A stretch of DNA of 64,000 nt from Intestinimonas massiliensis (ex Afouda et al. 2020). Lineage in GTDB: Bacteria; Bacillota; Clostridia; Oscillospirales; Oscillospiraceae. Of the stretch, positions 34,287 through 42,838 are shown piece by piece (position 1 is the stretch's first letter; each line of letters begins with the position of its first letter). The notes below the pieces were generated by a model, which was given only the letters and a program-made list of their open reading frames with translations, ran no database searches and had not been told where the DNA came from. The stretch is taken from positions 811,426-875,425 of the forward strand of contig NZ_LR131147.1 of assembly GCF_900626285.1 (NCBI RefSeq), written 5' to 3'. The position numbers and the translations under genes are program-made.

Positions 34287-35515
34287 AGAAACGAGACATC
34301 GACCCCACCCCCTTTGACCGGAAGCGGGAGCCGCCCCGGCAGAATCCGCTGATCATGCCCGCCCTGTGGCTGTGGTGCTGGCTGGCTACCCGTTCCGGGA
34401 AACTGCGCATCCATAAGATCAATATGAAAGGGCTCAGGCCCCCCTTTCTGGTGCTGGCTACCCACCACGCCTTTATGGATTTCTACGTCACCCCTCTGTG
34501 TCTCTTCCCCCACCGGGCCAACTATGTCTCCGAGCTGGAGGGGTTTGAGCACTACGGAGAGTGGCCCTACCGGCAGATCGGCTGTCTGGGCACCCGGAAA
34601 TTCGTCAACGATCTGGCCCTGGTGCGCAACATCCGCCGGTGCATGGACCGGGGCGGCATTCTGGTGCTCTATCCCGAGGCCCGGTACGCCAACGTGGGTA
34701 CCAGCTCTCCCCTGCCCCCCTCCACCGCCAAGCTGATCCGGTATCTGAAGGTGCCGGTTGTCACCATCAACATGAAGGGCAACTACCTCCAGTCCCCCAT
34801 TTGGAACCTGAAAAAGCGGAAGGGGGTCCGGCTGGAGGCCGACGTGCAGCAGCTGCTGACGGCGGAGGAGGCAGGGATGCTGCCCTTGGAGGATATCCAG
34901 CAAAAGGTGGAAACGGCCCTCACCTACGACGAGTACGCCTGGCAGGCCCAACAGGGCATGGTCATCGACGCCCCCTGGCGGGCGGAAGGACTGGAGCACC
35001 CTCTGTATCAGTGTGCCTCCTGCGGTGCGGAATTCCGTATGGCCTCCAAGGGGACGGAACTGTTCTGCACCGCCTGCGGCGCCCGCTGGCGGATGAACGA
35101 GCTGGGGGGTCTGGAGGGTCCCCGGTTCTCCCGCATCCCCGACTGGTACGAGTGGGAGCGCGGTCAGGTAGAAGAGGAGATCCAACGGGGTACCTATAAT
35201 CTGGACCTGAAGGTGCGGGTCCAGTCCCTGCCCAACGCGGTGAACTTCATCGAGCTGGGCGAGGGCAGGCTGCGCCACGGGCCGGAGGGCTTCGCCCTCA
35301 CCTTTACCGACTACGGAGCGGCAGGGCCGGACACCCTGCGTTTCCCCGCCAGGTCCACCTTTTCCATCCACACCGAGTACGACTATCGGGGACAGGGCGA
35401 GTGCATCACCCTGTCCACCCCGGACAACACCTACTTCCTCTACCCGCTGGAGCCCGGTTTCAGCGCCACCAAACTCCAGTTTGCCGCCGAGGCCCTGTGG
35501 CGGTCCTGCAATTGA
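34283..35515 (+). CDS. PlsC-like acyltransferase with zinc ribbon
   Basis: A 410-residue 1-acylglycerol-3-phosphate acyltransferase-like protein. The HX4D catalytic motif is HHAFMD near residue 60, and a second block reads VLYPEAR (about 128-134). A four-Cys zinc ribbon (CASCGAEF ... FCTACGARW) lies at about 240-265, followed by a 140-residue beta-rich C-terminal domain. The ribbon and C-terminal part are unusual for plain PlsC enzymes of about 240 residues. It is coupled to the NCS1 gene by ATGA and is followed by a terminator. Substrate unknown. Confidence 0.8.
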   Translation: MKKRDIDPTPFDRKREPPRQNPLIMPALWLWCWLATRSGKLRIHKINMKGLRPPFLVLATHHAFMDFYVTPLCLFPHRANYVSELEGFEHYGEWPYRQIGCLGTRKFVNDLALVRNIRRCMDRGGILVLYPEARYANVGTSSPLPPSTAKLIRYLKVPVVTINMKGNYLQSPIWNLKKRKGVRLEADVQQLLTAEEAGMLPLEDIQQKVETALTYDEYAWQAQQGMVIDAPWRAEGLEHPLYQCASCGAEFRMASKGTELFCTACGARWRMNELGGLEGPRFSRIPDWYEWERGQVEEEIQRGTYNLDLKVRVQSLPNAVNFIELGEGRLRHGPEGFALTFTDYGAAGPDTLRFPARSTFSIHTEYDYRGQGECITLSTPDNTYFLYPLEPGFSATKLQFAAEALWRSCN

Positions 35516-35529
35516 TCTGAGAACGCAAA

Positions 35530-35561
35530 AGAGAGCCAGCCTGACGGCCGGCTCTCTTTTT
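35530..35561 (+). terminator. Terminator after acyltransferase gene
   Basis: AGAGAGCCAGCC/GGCCGGCTCTCT stem around TGAC, followed by TTTTT. Confidence 0.85.
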
Positions 35562-35575
35562 ATACAAGATACAAG

Positions 35576-35601
35576 AAAGACCTGCCCGAAGGCAGGTCTT
35601 T
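35576..35601 (-). terminator. Terminator after tuf
   Basis: Leftward 11-bp stem AAAGACCTGCC/GGCAGGTCTTT with a four-base loop, followed by CTTGTATC. It ends the ribosomal operon. Confidence 0.8.
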
Positions 35602-35617
35602 CCGTACAGAAGGAGAA

Positions 35618-36820
<1,203 letters not shown>

Positions 36821-36887
36821 TTTGGATGTTCCTCCTTAATTTCTGATCATGGGATAAAACCCTGTTTCCACAAATAAATGCGAAAAT

Positions 36888-36916
36888 ATTGTATAGCATT
36901 GCAGGGTAAAATGCAA
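36888..36916 (-). promoter_or_regulatory. Internal promoter upstream of tuf
   Basis: Leftward TTGCAT (36911-36916), 17 bases, TACAAT (36888-36893) in the 130-base fusA-tuf gap. Confidence 0.7.
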
Positions 36917-36950
36917 TACCTTTGTTGCAGGAAATGCCAAAAGACAGAGA

Positions 36951-39056
36951 TTAATCCTCTTTGCGGCCCCGCTCGGCGATGATCTTCTCGGCAATGCTCT
37001 TGGGAATCTCCACATAGCTGTGGGGCTCCATGGAGTACTGGCCGCGGCCCTGAGTGGAGGAGCGCAGGTCAGTAGCATAGCCGAACATGCTGGCCAGAGG
37101 CACCAGGGCGTCCACCTGAGTGGCGCCGGGACGGCTCTCCTGGCCCTGGATCATGCCGCGGCGGCTGGTCAGGTCGCCGATGACATTGCCCAGATACTCG
37201 TCGGGCACGATGACGGAAACCTTCATCACAGGCTCCAGCAGCACGGGGTTGGCCTTGCGCATGGCCTCCTTGAAGGCCATGGAACCGGCGATCTTAAAGG
37301 CCATTTCAGAGGAGTCCACCTCGTGGTAGGAACCGAAGGTCAGGTGCACCTTCACGTCCACAACGGGATAGCCGGCCAGGATACCCGCCTGCATGGCGCC
37401 CTGGATACCGGCGTCGACAGCGGGGATATACTCCTTGGGGATCACGCCGCCGGTGATCTCGTTGAGGAACTCATAGCCCTTGCCGGGCTCGTTGGGCTCG
37501 ATGGTGATGCGGACGTGGCCGTACTGGCCCTTACCGCCGGACTGACGGGCATACTTGGTGTCCTGCTCCACAGCCTTCTTGATGGTCTCCTTGTAAGCAA
37601 CCTGGGGCGCGCCCACGTTGGCCTCCACCTTGAACTCGCGGAGCAGACGATCCACGATGATCTCCAGGTGCAGCTCGCCCATGCCGGCGATGATGGTCTG
37701 GCCGGTCTCTTCGTCGGTGTAGGTCTTGAAGGTGGGGTCCTCCTCGGCCAGCTTCACCAGAGCCAGGCCCATCTTCTCCTGACCGGCCTTGGTCTTGGGC
37801 TCGATGGCCACGCGGATAACGGGCTCGGGGAACTCCATGGACTCCAGGATGATGGGGGCCTTCTCGTCACACAGGGTGTCGCCGGTGGTAGTGTTCTTCA
37901 GGCCCACGGCGGCGGCGATATCGCCGGAGTAGACCTCCTCGATGTCCTCACGGTGGTTGGCGTGCATCTGCAGGATGCGGCCCATACGCTCCTTCTGGTT
38001 CTTGGTGCTGTTGAGCACGGAGGAACCGGTGGTCAGCGTACCGGAGTACACGCGGAAGAAGGACAGACGGCCCACATAGGGGTCGGTCATGATCTTGAAC
38101 GCCAGAGCGGAGAAGGGGGCGCTGTCATCGGCAGGACGCTCGTCCTCCTCGCCGGTGTCGGGATCGGTACCCTTGATGGCGGGGATGTCCACAGGGGAGG
38201 GCATGAAGTCCACGATGGCGTCCAGCAGCTTCTGCACACCCTTGTTCTTGTAGGAGGTGCCGCAGGTCACGGGAACCAGCTTGTTGTCGATGGTGCCCTG
38301 ACGGATGACCTTGCGGAGCAGATCCTGGGGAATGGGCTTCTCTTCCAGGGCCAGCTCCATGACCTCGTCGCTCAGGTCGGCGCAGGCGTCCACCAGCTTG
38401 GTGCGGTACTCCTGGGCCAACTCCATCATGTCGGCAGGGATCTCCTCCACGCGCATGTCCTTGCCCATCTCGTCATAGTAGATGTCGGAGTCCATCTCCA
38501 CCAGGTCGATGATGCCCTTGAAGGTATCCTCGGAACCGATCGGCAGCTGGATGGGCACCGCGTTGCACTTCAGACGGTCATGGATCATGTGCAGCACGTT
38601 GTAGAAATCGGCACCCATGATGTCCATCTTGTTGACGTAGATCATGCGGGGAACCTTGTAGTGGTCGGCCTGACGCCACACAGTCTCAGACTGGGGCTCC
38701 ACGCCGCCCTTGGCGCACAGCACGGTCACAGAACCGTCCAGCACGCGCAGGGAACGCTCCACCTCGACGGTGAAGTCCACGTGGCCCGGGGTGTCGATGA
38801 TGTTGATACGGGTCTGGGGGAACTGGTTCTTGGAACCCTTCCAGTAGCAGGTAGTGGCGGCGGAAGTGATGGTGATGCCGCGCTCCTGCTCCTGAGCCAT
38901 CCAGTCCATGGTGGCGGTACCATCATGGGTCTCACCGATCTTGTAGTTCACGCCGGTGTAGTAGAGGATGCGCTCGGTGGTAGTGGTCTTACCGGCATCG
39001 ATGTGAGCCATGATGCCGATGTTTCTGGTATTCTGTAAGGTAACTTTCCTAGGCAT
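36951..39056 (-). CDS. fusA: Elongation factor G
   Basis: Translocase GTPase of protein synthesis, 701 residues as usual. G1 AHIDAGKTTT (near 17-26), G3 DTPGH, G4 NKMD, the domain IV segment (QSGGKGQYGHVRI) and the C-terminal domain (DALVPLASMFGYATDLRS in the usual place) are all present. It starts at ATG 39056, 11 bases after rpsG, within the ribosomal operon. Confidence 0.99.
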   Translation of the reverse strand: MPRKVTLQNTRNIGIMAHIDAGKTTTTERILYYTGVNYKIGETHDGTATMDWMAQEQERGITITSAATTCYWKGSKNQFPQTRINIIDTPGHVDFTVEVERSLRVLDGSVTVLCAKGGVEPQSETVWRQADHYKVPRMIYVNKMDIMGADFYNVLHMIHDRLKCNAVPIQLPIGSEDTFKGIIDLVEMDSDIYYDEMGKDMRVEEIPADMMELAQEYRTKLVDACADLSDEVMELALEEKPIPQDLLRKVIRQGTIDNKLVPVTCGTSYKNKGVQKLLDAIVDFMPSPVDIPAIKGTDPDTGEEDERPADDSAPFSALAFKIMTDPYVGRLSFFRVYSGTLTTGSSVLNSTKNQKERMGRILQMHANHREDIEEVYSGDIAAAVGLKNTTTGDTLCDEKAPIILESMEFPEPVIRVAIEPKTKAGQEKMGLALVKLAEEDPTFKTYTDEETGQTIIAGMGELHLEIIVDRLLREFKVEANVGAPQVAYKETIKKAVEQDTKYARQSGGKGQYGHVRITIEPNEPGKGYEFLNEITGGVIPKEYIPAVDAGIQGAMQAGILAGYPVVDVKVHLTFGSYHEVDSSEMAFKIAGSMAFKEAMRKANPVLLEPVMKVSVIVPDEYLGNVIGDLTSRRGMIQGQESRPGATQVDALVPLASMFGYATDLRSSTQGRGQYSMEPHSYVEIPKSIAEKIIAERGRKED

Positions 39057-39067
39057 ACTCTAACTCC

Positions 39068-39538
39068 TTACCAGCGATAGTGAGCGAACGCCTTGTTGGA
39101 CTCGGCCATCTTGTGGGTGTCCTCACGTTTCTTGACCGCGGAGCCAAGGTTGTTGGAGGCATCCATGATCTCGCCAGCCAGCCGCTCCTTCATGGTCTTC
39201 TCGCTGCGGTTGCGGGAGTAAGTGGTGAGCCACCGCAGACCCAGGGTCTGACGGCGCTCAGGCCGAACCTCGATAGGCACCTGATAGGTGGCGCCGCCCA
39301 CACGGCGGGCCTTAACCTCCAGGGACGGCATGATGTTCTCCAGAGCGGTGGTAAACACATCCAGAGGGTCCTTCTCGGTCTTTTCCTTGATGATGTCGAA
39401 AGCTCCGTAGACCACCTTCTGGGCCACGCCCTTCTTGCCGTCCAGCATGATGCTGTTGACCAGCTTGGTCACCAGGACGGAATTGTAGATAGGATCGGGC
39501 AGAACCTCCCGCTTGGGTACGTTTCCTCTTCTGGGCAC
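39068..39538 (-). CDS. rpsG: 30S ribosomal protein S7
   Basis: A 156-residue 16S rRNA-binding protein that nucleates the 30S head. I chose GTG 39538 (PRRGNVPKREVLPDP), preceded by GGAGG, which gives the standard length; the ATG six codons earlier is too close to that site. The VELLR-type motif is replaced by the usual S7 core (YQVPIEVRPERRQTLGLRWL). A structured leader separates it from rpsL. Confidence 0.98.
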   Translation of the reverse strand: MPRRGNVPKREVLPDPIYNSVLVTKLVNSIMLDGKKGVAQKVVYGAFDIIKEKTEKDPLDVFTTALENIMPSLEVKARRVGGATYQVPIEVRPERRQTLGLRWLTTYSRNRSEKTMKERLAGEIMDASNNLGSAVKKREDTHKMAESNKAFAHYRW

Positions 39539-39559
39539 TTTGCTTCCCTCCTTCATAGT

Positions 39560-39740
39560 ATGATTTCATAGGTACTCGAAGGCGTTTCAAACGCCCCCGT
39601 GTAAGACAAGTGCCTGCTTGTCCAGTGCCCCACAGGAAACGCACCTATATATATAGGTAAGCGCTTCTGCAAGGACAACTGCCTTGCGCTTGACGCGCGT
39701 TGATTCATTCGATTGCTTGGAACTGACAGAAGTAAGGATC
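39560..39740 (-). promoter_or_regulatory. Structured rpsL-rpsG intergenic leader
   Basis: About 185 bases between rpsL and rpsG carry a perfect ACCTATATATATAGGT palindrome, a GACAAG/CTTGTC hairpin and a GGCGTTT/AAACGCC hairpin close to the rpsG site. In Escherichia coli S7 represses its own synthesis by binding the rpsL-rpsG gap; a similar role here is inference. No gene is seen. Confidence 0.45.
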
Positions 39741-40163
39741 TTACTTCTTGCCGGCCTTGGGCCGCTTGGCGCCGTACTTGGAACGGCCCTGCATCCGGTT
39801 GGCAACGCCCTGGGCATCCAGAGTGCCGCGGATGATGTGGTAACGCACGCCGGGCAGGTCCTTAACACGACCGCCGCGGATCATGACCACAGAGTGCTCC
39901 TGCAGGTTGTGACCCACACCGGGAATATAAGCGGTCACTTCGTAGCCGTTGGTCAGACGCACACGGGCGATCTTACGCAGCGCGGAGTTAGGCTTCTTCG
40001 GGGTGGAGGTACGAACAGCGGTGCACACACCTCTCTTCTGGGGAGAAGGCAGGTCGGTCTCCCGATTCTTCAGAGTGTTCAGACCCTTCTGCATGGCGGG
40101 AGAGTTGGACTTGTAGGTCACGGCCTCGCGTCCCTTCCGGACGAGCTGGTTAAACGTAGGCAT
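39741..40163 (-). CDS. rpsL: 30S ribosomal protein S12
   Basis: A 140-residue decoding-site protein. The N-terminus MPTFNQLVRKGR, the TPKKPNSALRK segment with the streptomycin-relevant Lys, and the PGVRYH segment are intact, so the sequence is of the wild-type, streptomycin-sensitive form. It follows the L7Ae-like gene by about 75 bases in the same operon. Confidence 0.98.
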   Translation of the reverse strand: MPTFNQLVRKGREAVTYKSNSPAMQKGLNTLKNRETDLPSPQKRGVCTAVRTSTPKKPNSALRKIARVRLTNGYEVTAYIPGVGHNLQEHSVVMIRGGRVKDLPGVRYHIIRGTLDAQGVANRMQGRSKYGAKRPKAGKK

Positions 40164-40237
40164 GGTTTTCCTCCTTTCTTTGGTTCTGAAATATATATTT
40201 TAACGGAACAACCAGAAGTTATACCGTTAAAATCAAA

Positions 40238-40480
40238 TTATTGCAGCAGCGCGGCCACCGCGCTGCCCACGGCGATGCCGCAGGCGGAGCCCAGCTCCTT
40301 CATCTGCGCCACCCGCTCCACGGGGATGGACTGCGCTTCACACAGGACTGCGATGGGATCGGTCACCCGAGGGTCCGCATCCTCCGCCAGGAATACGCGA
40401 ACAGCCCTTCCGTCATTGATGGCCCGCTTGGTCTGCTTGACGCCGACCACCTTGGGCCCCTGCTTGAGTTCTGACAACAT
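40238..40480 (-). CDS. rplGB: L7Ae-family ribosome-associated protein (YbxF-like)
   Basis: An 80-residue kink-turn RNA-binding protein. The L7Ae core is evident: VVGVKQTKRAINDGRAVRVFLAEDAD, then CEAQSIPVERV and LGSACGI. I chose ATG 40480 (MLSELKQG) with an upstream GGAAGGGG; the longer frame to 40552 lacks a site. In Firmicutes this gene normally lies between rpoC and rpsL; here it heads the operon and rpoC is absent. Confidence 0.9.
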   Translation of the reverse strand: MLSELKQGPKVVGVKQTKRAINDGRAVRVFLAEDADPRVTDPIAVLCEAQSIPVERVAQMKELGSACGIAVGSAVAALLQ

Positions 40481-40566
40481 CGGGCTGCTTCCCCTTCCTT
40501 GCTTGCTTTGCGCCCCAGGGCTTTGCGCCCTTTTTGGCTTCGGCAGGCACACCTGCGCAATTTGGA

Positions 40567-40595
40567 ATTATACCATATAGCAATAGTTTAGTCAA
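40567..40595 (-). promoter_or_regulatory. Main promoter of the rplGB-rpsL-rpsG-fusA-tuf operon
   Basis: Leftward TTGACT (40590-40595), 17 bases, TATAAT (40567-40572), about 90 bases upstream of rplGB. The gap between this promoter and the rightward one at 40818 contains no gene. Confidence 0.85.
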
Positions 40596-40817
40596 TCAGA
40601 ATTTCACTAGATTTTTCAGTACTTTTGGCCCGTTTCCCGGTCAGATATGCCAGCCCCTCCGTTCTGCCGTCCCGGCAGCCCCGGGGCTGTTTCTTTTTGT
40701 TATCATTTGTTGCCAGTTTCAGGATATAAACGGCGAAAAATGTTCTGCACCCATTTTTATTTTTTCTCTCAATCCATTGCGCCGCAATCGATTGACAATC
40801 TGAGACAAAATTTCCTA

Positions 40818-40847
40818 TTGACTTTCCAGGCCAAAAGTGGTTACAAT
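40818..40847 (+). promoter_or_regulatory. Promoter of the SleB-like hydrolase gene
   Basis: TTGACT (40818-40823), 18 bases, TACAAT (40842-40847). The -10 lies in a duplicated GGTTACAAT (about 40839-40847 and 40850-40858), followed by GTAACA repeats up to the ribosome binding site; these may be an operator. Confidence 0.65.
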
Positions 40848-40903
40848 ATGGTTACAATTCAGCGACCAACAAGTAACAGACTGTAACAGGAGGATTCCTA
40901 ACC

Positions 40904-41719
40904 ATGAAAAAACGAGCCCTTCGTGTGCTTGCCTGCCTGGCTATCTGCTTCACGCTGGCCATTCCGGCATACGCTACCGAGAGCGGCGTCACGGTTACCG
41001 TCAACGGTACCGCCATCGAGACGGGATTTACCTCTCAGGTACTGAATAAGCAGACCTATGTCTCCTATTATGCCGTTGTAAAAGCGCTCTATCCCGACGC
41101 CACCGCAGTGTGGGCCAACAACCAGGCGGAAGTGACCGCCACCGGCCTGAAGCTGTGCATCAAGCCCGAGGCCAAGTATATTGTGGCCAACGGCCGCTAC
41201 CTGTACGTCCGCGACGGAGTCAAGGTGGACGGCAATCACATTCTGGTCCCGGTGCGCGTTCTGTGCGAGGCGCTGGGCGCCTCGGTCACCTGGAATGCCG
41301 CTACCTCCACCGCTACCATCATCGGCGGTTCCGGCCCCATCACTTCCGGCGACAGCTACTATGATTCCGAGGATCTGTACTGGCTCTCCCGGATCATCTA
41401 CGCCGAGAGCGGCAACCAGTCCCTGGAAGGCAAGATCGCCGTGGGCAACGTGGTGCTCAACCGTGTGGCCAGCACCCAGTTCCCCAACACCGTCTACGGC
41501 GTCATTTTCCAGCGCAACCAGTTCACTCCGGCTTCCAGCGGATCCATCAACCGCACGCCCAGTGCGGAGAGCGTGATCGCCGCAAAGCTGTGCCTGGACG
41601 GCGCCAACACCGCCGGCAACGCGCTGTACTTCATCAACCCCAAAGTTTCCCCCAACAGCTGGGCGGCCCGGAACTGCACCTATGTGGCCACCATCGGCGC
41701 CCACGCTTTCTTTGCCTGA
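40904..41719 (+). CDS. Secreted SleB-type cell-wall hydrolase
   Basis: A 271-residue exported protein with a signal peptide (about 1-23, ending AYAT), a copper-amine-oxidase-like N-terminal wall/binding domain (about 28-142, with the typical ILVPVRVLCEALGASVTW) and a C-terminal Hydrolase_2/SleB domain (about 155-271). The catalytic Glu is in IIYAESGNQSLEGKIAVGNVV. SleB enzymes are lytic transglycosylases that open spore cortex. Whether this copy acts on spores or on vegetative wall is unknown. It is divergent from the ribosomal operon and ends at a strong terminator. Confidence 0.9.
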   Translation: MKKRALRVLACLAICFTLAIPAYATESGVTVTVNGTAIETGFTSQVLNKQTYVSYYAVVKALYPDATAVWANNQAEVTATGLKLCIKPEAKYIVANGRYLYVRDGVKVDGNHILVPVRVLCEALGASVTWNAATSTATIIGGSGPITSGDSYYDSEDLYWLSRIIYAESGNQSLEGKIAVGNVVLNRVASTQFPNTVYGVIFQRNQFTPASSGSINRTPSAESVIAAKLCLDGANTAGNALYFINPKVSPNSWAARNCTYVATIGAHAFFA

Positions 41720-41730
41720 ATTGTAAATCA

Positions 41731-41766
41731 CGGCCCGATCCCCCAGGGATCGGGCCGTCTTTTATT
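41731..41766 (+). terminator. Terminator after the SleB-like gene
   Basis: A 12-bp perfect stem CGGCCCGATCCC/GGGATCGGGCCG followed by TCTTTTATTTT. Confidence 0.9.
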
Positions 41767-41862
41767 TTCTTTTGCTTTTTTGAAAATAGGGCTTGACGTA
41801 GCGAAAAAATATGCTATAATAACTTTTACTGTCCGTCCTGAACGGCGGCAGGAATTGAATAT

Positions 41863-41954
41863 GGAGTAGTATCGAAGTGGTCATAACGAGCACGACTGGA
41901 AATCGTGTAGCCGTCAAAAGCGGCTCGAGGGTTCGAATCCCTCCTACTCCGCCA
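41863..41954 (+). tRNA. tRNA-Ser (anticodon GGA)
   Basis: The acceptor stem GGAGTAG (41863-41869) pairs with CTACTCC (41944-41950), followed by G and an encoded CCA. The anticodon arm CACGA-CTGGAAA-TCGTG gives GGA, reading UCC/UCU serine codons. A long variable arm (GCCGTC...GCGGC) identifies a class II tRNA, and the T arm GAGGGTTCGAATCCCTC is standard. The 3' end faces the accessory region on the right, a common integration target, although no matching repeat of its 3' end is seen elsewhere in the window. Confidence 0.96.
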
Positions 41955-41978
41955 AATTGTGTTGATAAAAAGATGCAC

Positions 41979-42014
41979 AGCAAAAACGCCACACGAAAGT
42001 GTGGTGTTTTTGCT
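41979..42014. terminator. Terminator after tRNA-Ser
   Basis: A 16-bp nearly perfect stem AGCAAAAACGCCACAC/GTGTGGTGTTTTTGCT with a GAAA loop, bounded by T and A runs so it can act in both directions. Confidence 0.85.
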
Positions 42015-42160
42015 ATTCTGAGCAAAAAAGAAGGAAAATGAAGGCAAAAAGTTCGTTTTAATAAAAGAGAGCCAAATTCACCCCAAACCGAGCCGCCTGT
42101 GATACAGGAGCGAAGCCAGAATGGACTGCACTGATTCAAACAGTTGAACATTACAGCAGA

Positions 42161-42209
42161 AACCGCCCACACTGTTCAGGAGAACCCTGAATGGTGTGGG
42201 CGGTTTTTT
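42161..42209 (+). terminator. Second terminator before the accessory region
   Basis: AACCGCCCACAC/GTGTGGGCGGTT outer stem with an inner TTCAGG/CCTGAA stem, followed by TTTTTTG. It insulates the accessory operon from tRNA-side transcription. Confidence 0.8.
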
Positions 42210-42333
42210 GTTTTCCCTGACCTTGGTACTTATGCTTCGGTTGTTCCCCATTCTTTGTTGGTGTTGGTAATAGCTTTCCCCATGCTTTCCAGCTATACTT
42301 GCGTTGCGATCAGCGAAAGGAGGACAGCAGGCA

Positions 42334-42765
42334 ATGCCGGCAACAAAAAATTTATGTGCCCTAATTGACCTGAACCTCCATACGAAAGTATGCGAGGAAC
42401 GGGAAAAAGCGGGTCAGACCACCAGCCAGTACATCACCCAACTGCTTATCGAATATTACGAGATGAAAGAAAACGGAGGGAAACGCGACATGACTAACAA
42501 TGGAAACAGGACAATGGCCTTCCAAATCCCGGAGGAGCTCTTCCAGAGAATCAAGCATCACCTGGATCGTGAGAGTGAGCGCCAGGGCCGGAAGGTGACC
42601 CAGCGGGAGTTCGTCCTGGGCCTGATCGAGGAAGCCCTGAGCAAAGCGGAAGCGGCCAGTGAGGAGGTGAACACGGAGGCCGGGGATAACATGGAGGGCG
42701 AGGCGGAACCGGAGCCAGACCAAGTAGAAAGCGGGGGTGACGAGGAAGCGGACCAGACAGCGTAA
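42334..42765 (+). CDS. Tandem ribbon-helix-helix-like DNA-binding protein
   Basis: A 143-residue protein from ATG 42334 behind AAAGGAGG. Two short units look like ribbon-helix-helix folds: residues about 6-42 (CALIDLNLHTKVCEERE, then YITQLLIEYY) and about 57-105 (TMAFQIPEELFQRIKHHLDR, then REFVLGLIEEAL). A highly acidic tail follows (about 110-143). Such proteins often serve as relaxosome accessories or autoregulators at the head of element operons. The duplication inside one chain is unusual. A very strong terminator follows it. Confidence 0.65.
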   Translation: MPATKNLCALIDLNLHTKVCEEREKAGQTTSQYITQLLIEYYEMKENGGKRDMTNNGNRTMAFQIPEELFQRIKHHLDRESERQGRKVTQREFVLGLIEEALSKAEAASEEVNTEAGDNMEGEAEPEPDQVESGGDEEADQTA

Positions 42766-42775
42766 GATAGAGTGA

Positions 42776-42830
42776 ACAGCCCGGAGAGACACCCTGGAGA
42801 CAGGGCGTCTCTCCGGGCTGTTTTTCGTTT
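42776..42830 (+). terminator. Strong terminator directly before the primase gene
   Basis: A stem of about 15 bp (ACAGCCCGGAGAGAC with GTCTCTCCGGGCTGT, enclosing CCTGGAGACAGG) runs into TTTTTCGTTTT. The next ribosome binding site begins at about 42833, so no promoter fits between. Confidence 0.88.
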
Positions 42831-42838
42831 TCGGGGAG

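Larger units (their letters stand above)
41955..42333. other. Gene-free stretch between tRNA-Ser and accessory genes
   Basis: About 380 bases with two rho-independent terminators (listed separately), AT-rich sequence and the AAAGGAGG site of the next gene at about 42319. A TATACT at 42292-42297 might be a -10 element but has no good -35. No gene is seen. Confidence 0.6.

Noticed and set aside
37020..39038. 672-codon open frame opposite fusA
   Set aside because: Antisense shadow of a strongly codon-biased gene; composition is Gly/Val/His/Leu repeats with no domain.
40504..40540. GGGCGCAAAGC-type repeat before the L7Ae-like gene as a riboswitch
   Set aside because: A short imperfect repeat only; no pattern of a known riboswitch class and little space before the start.
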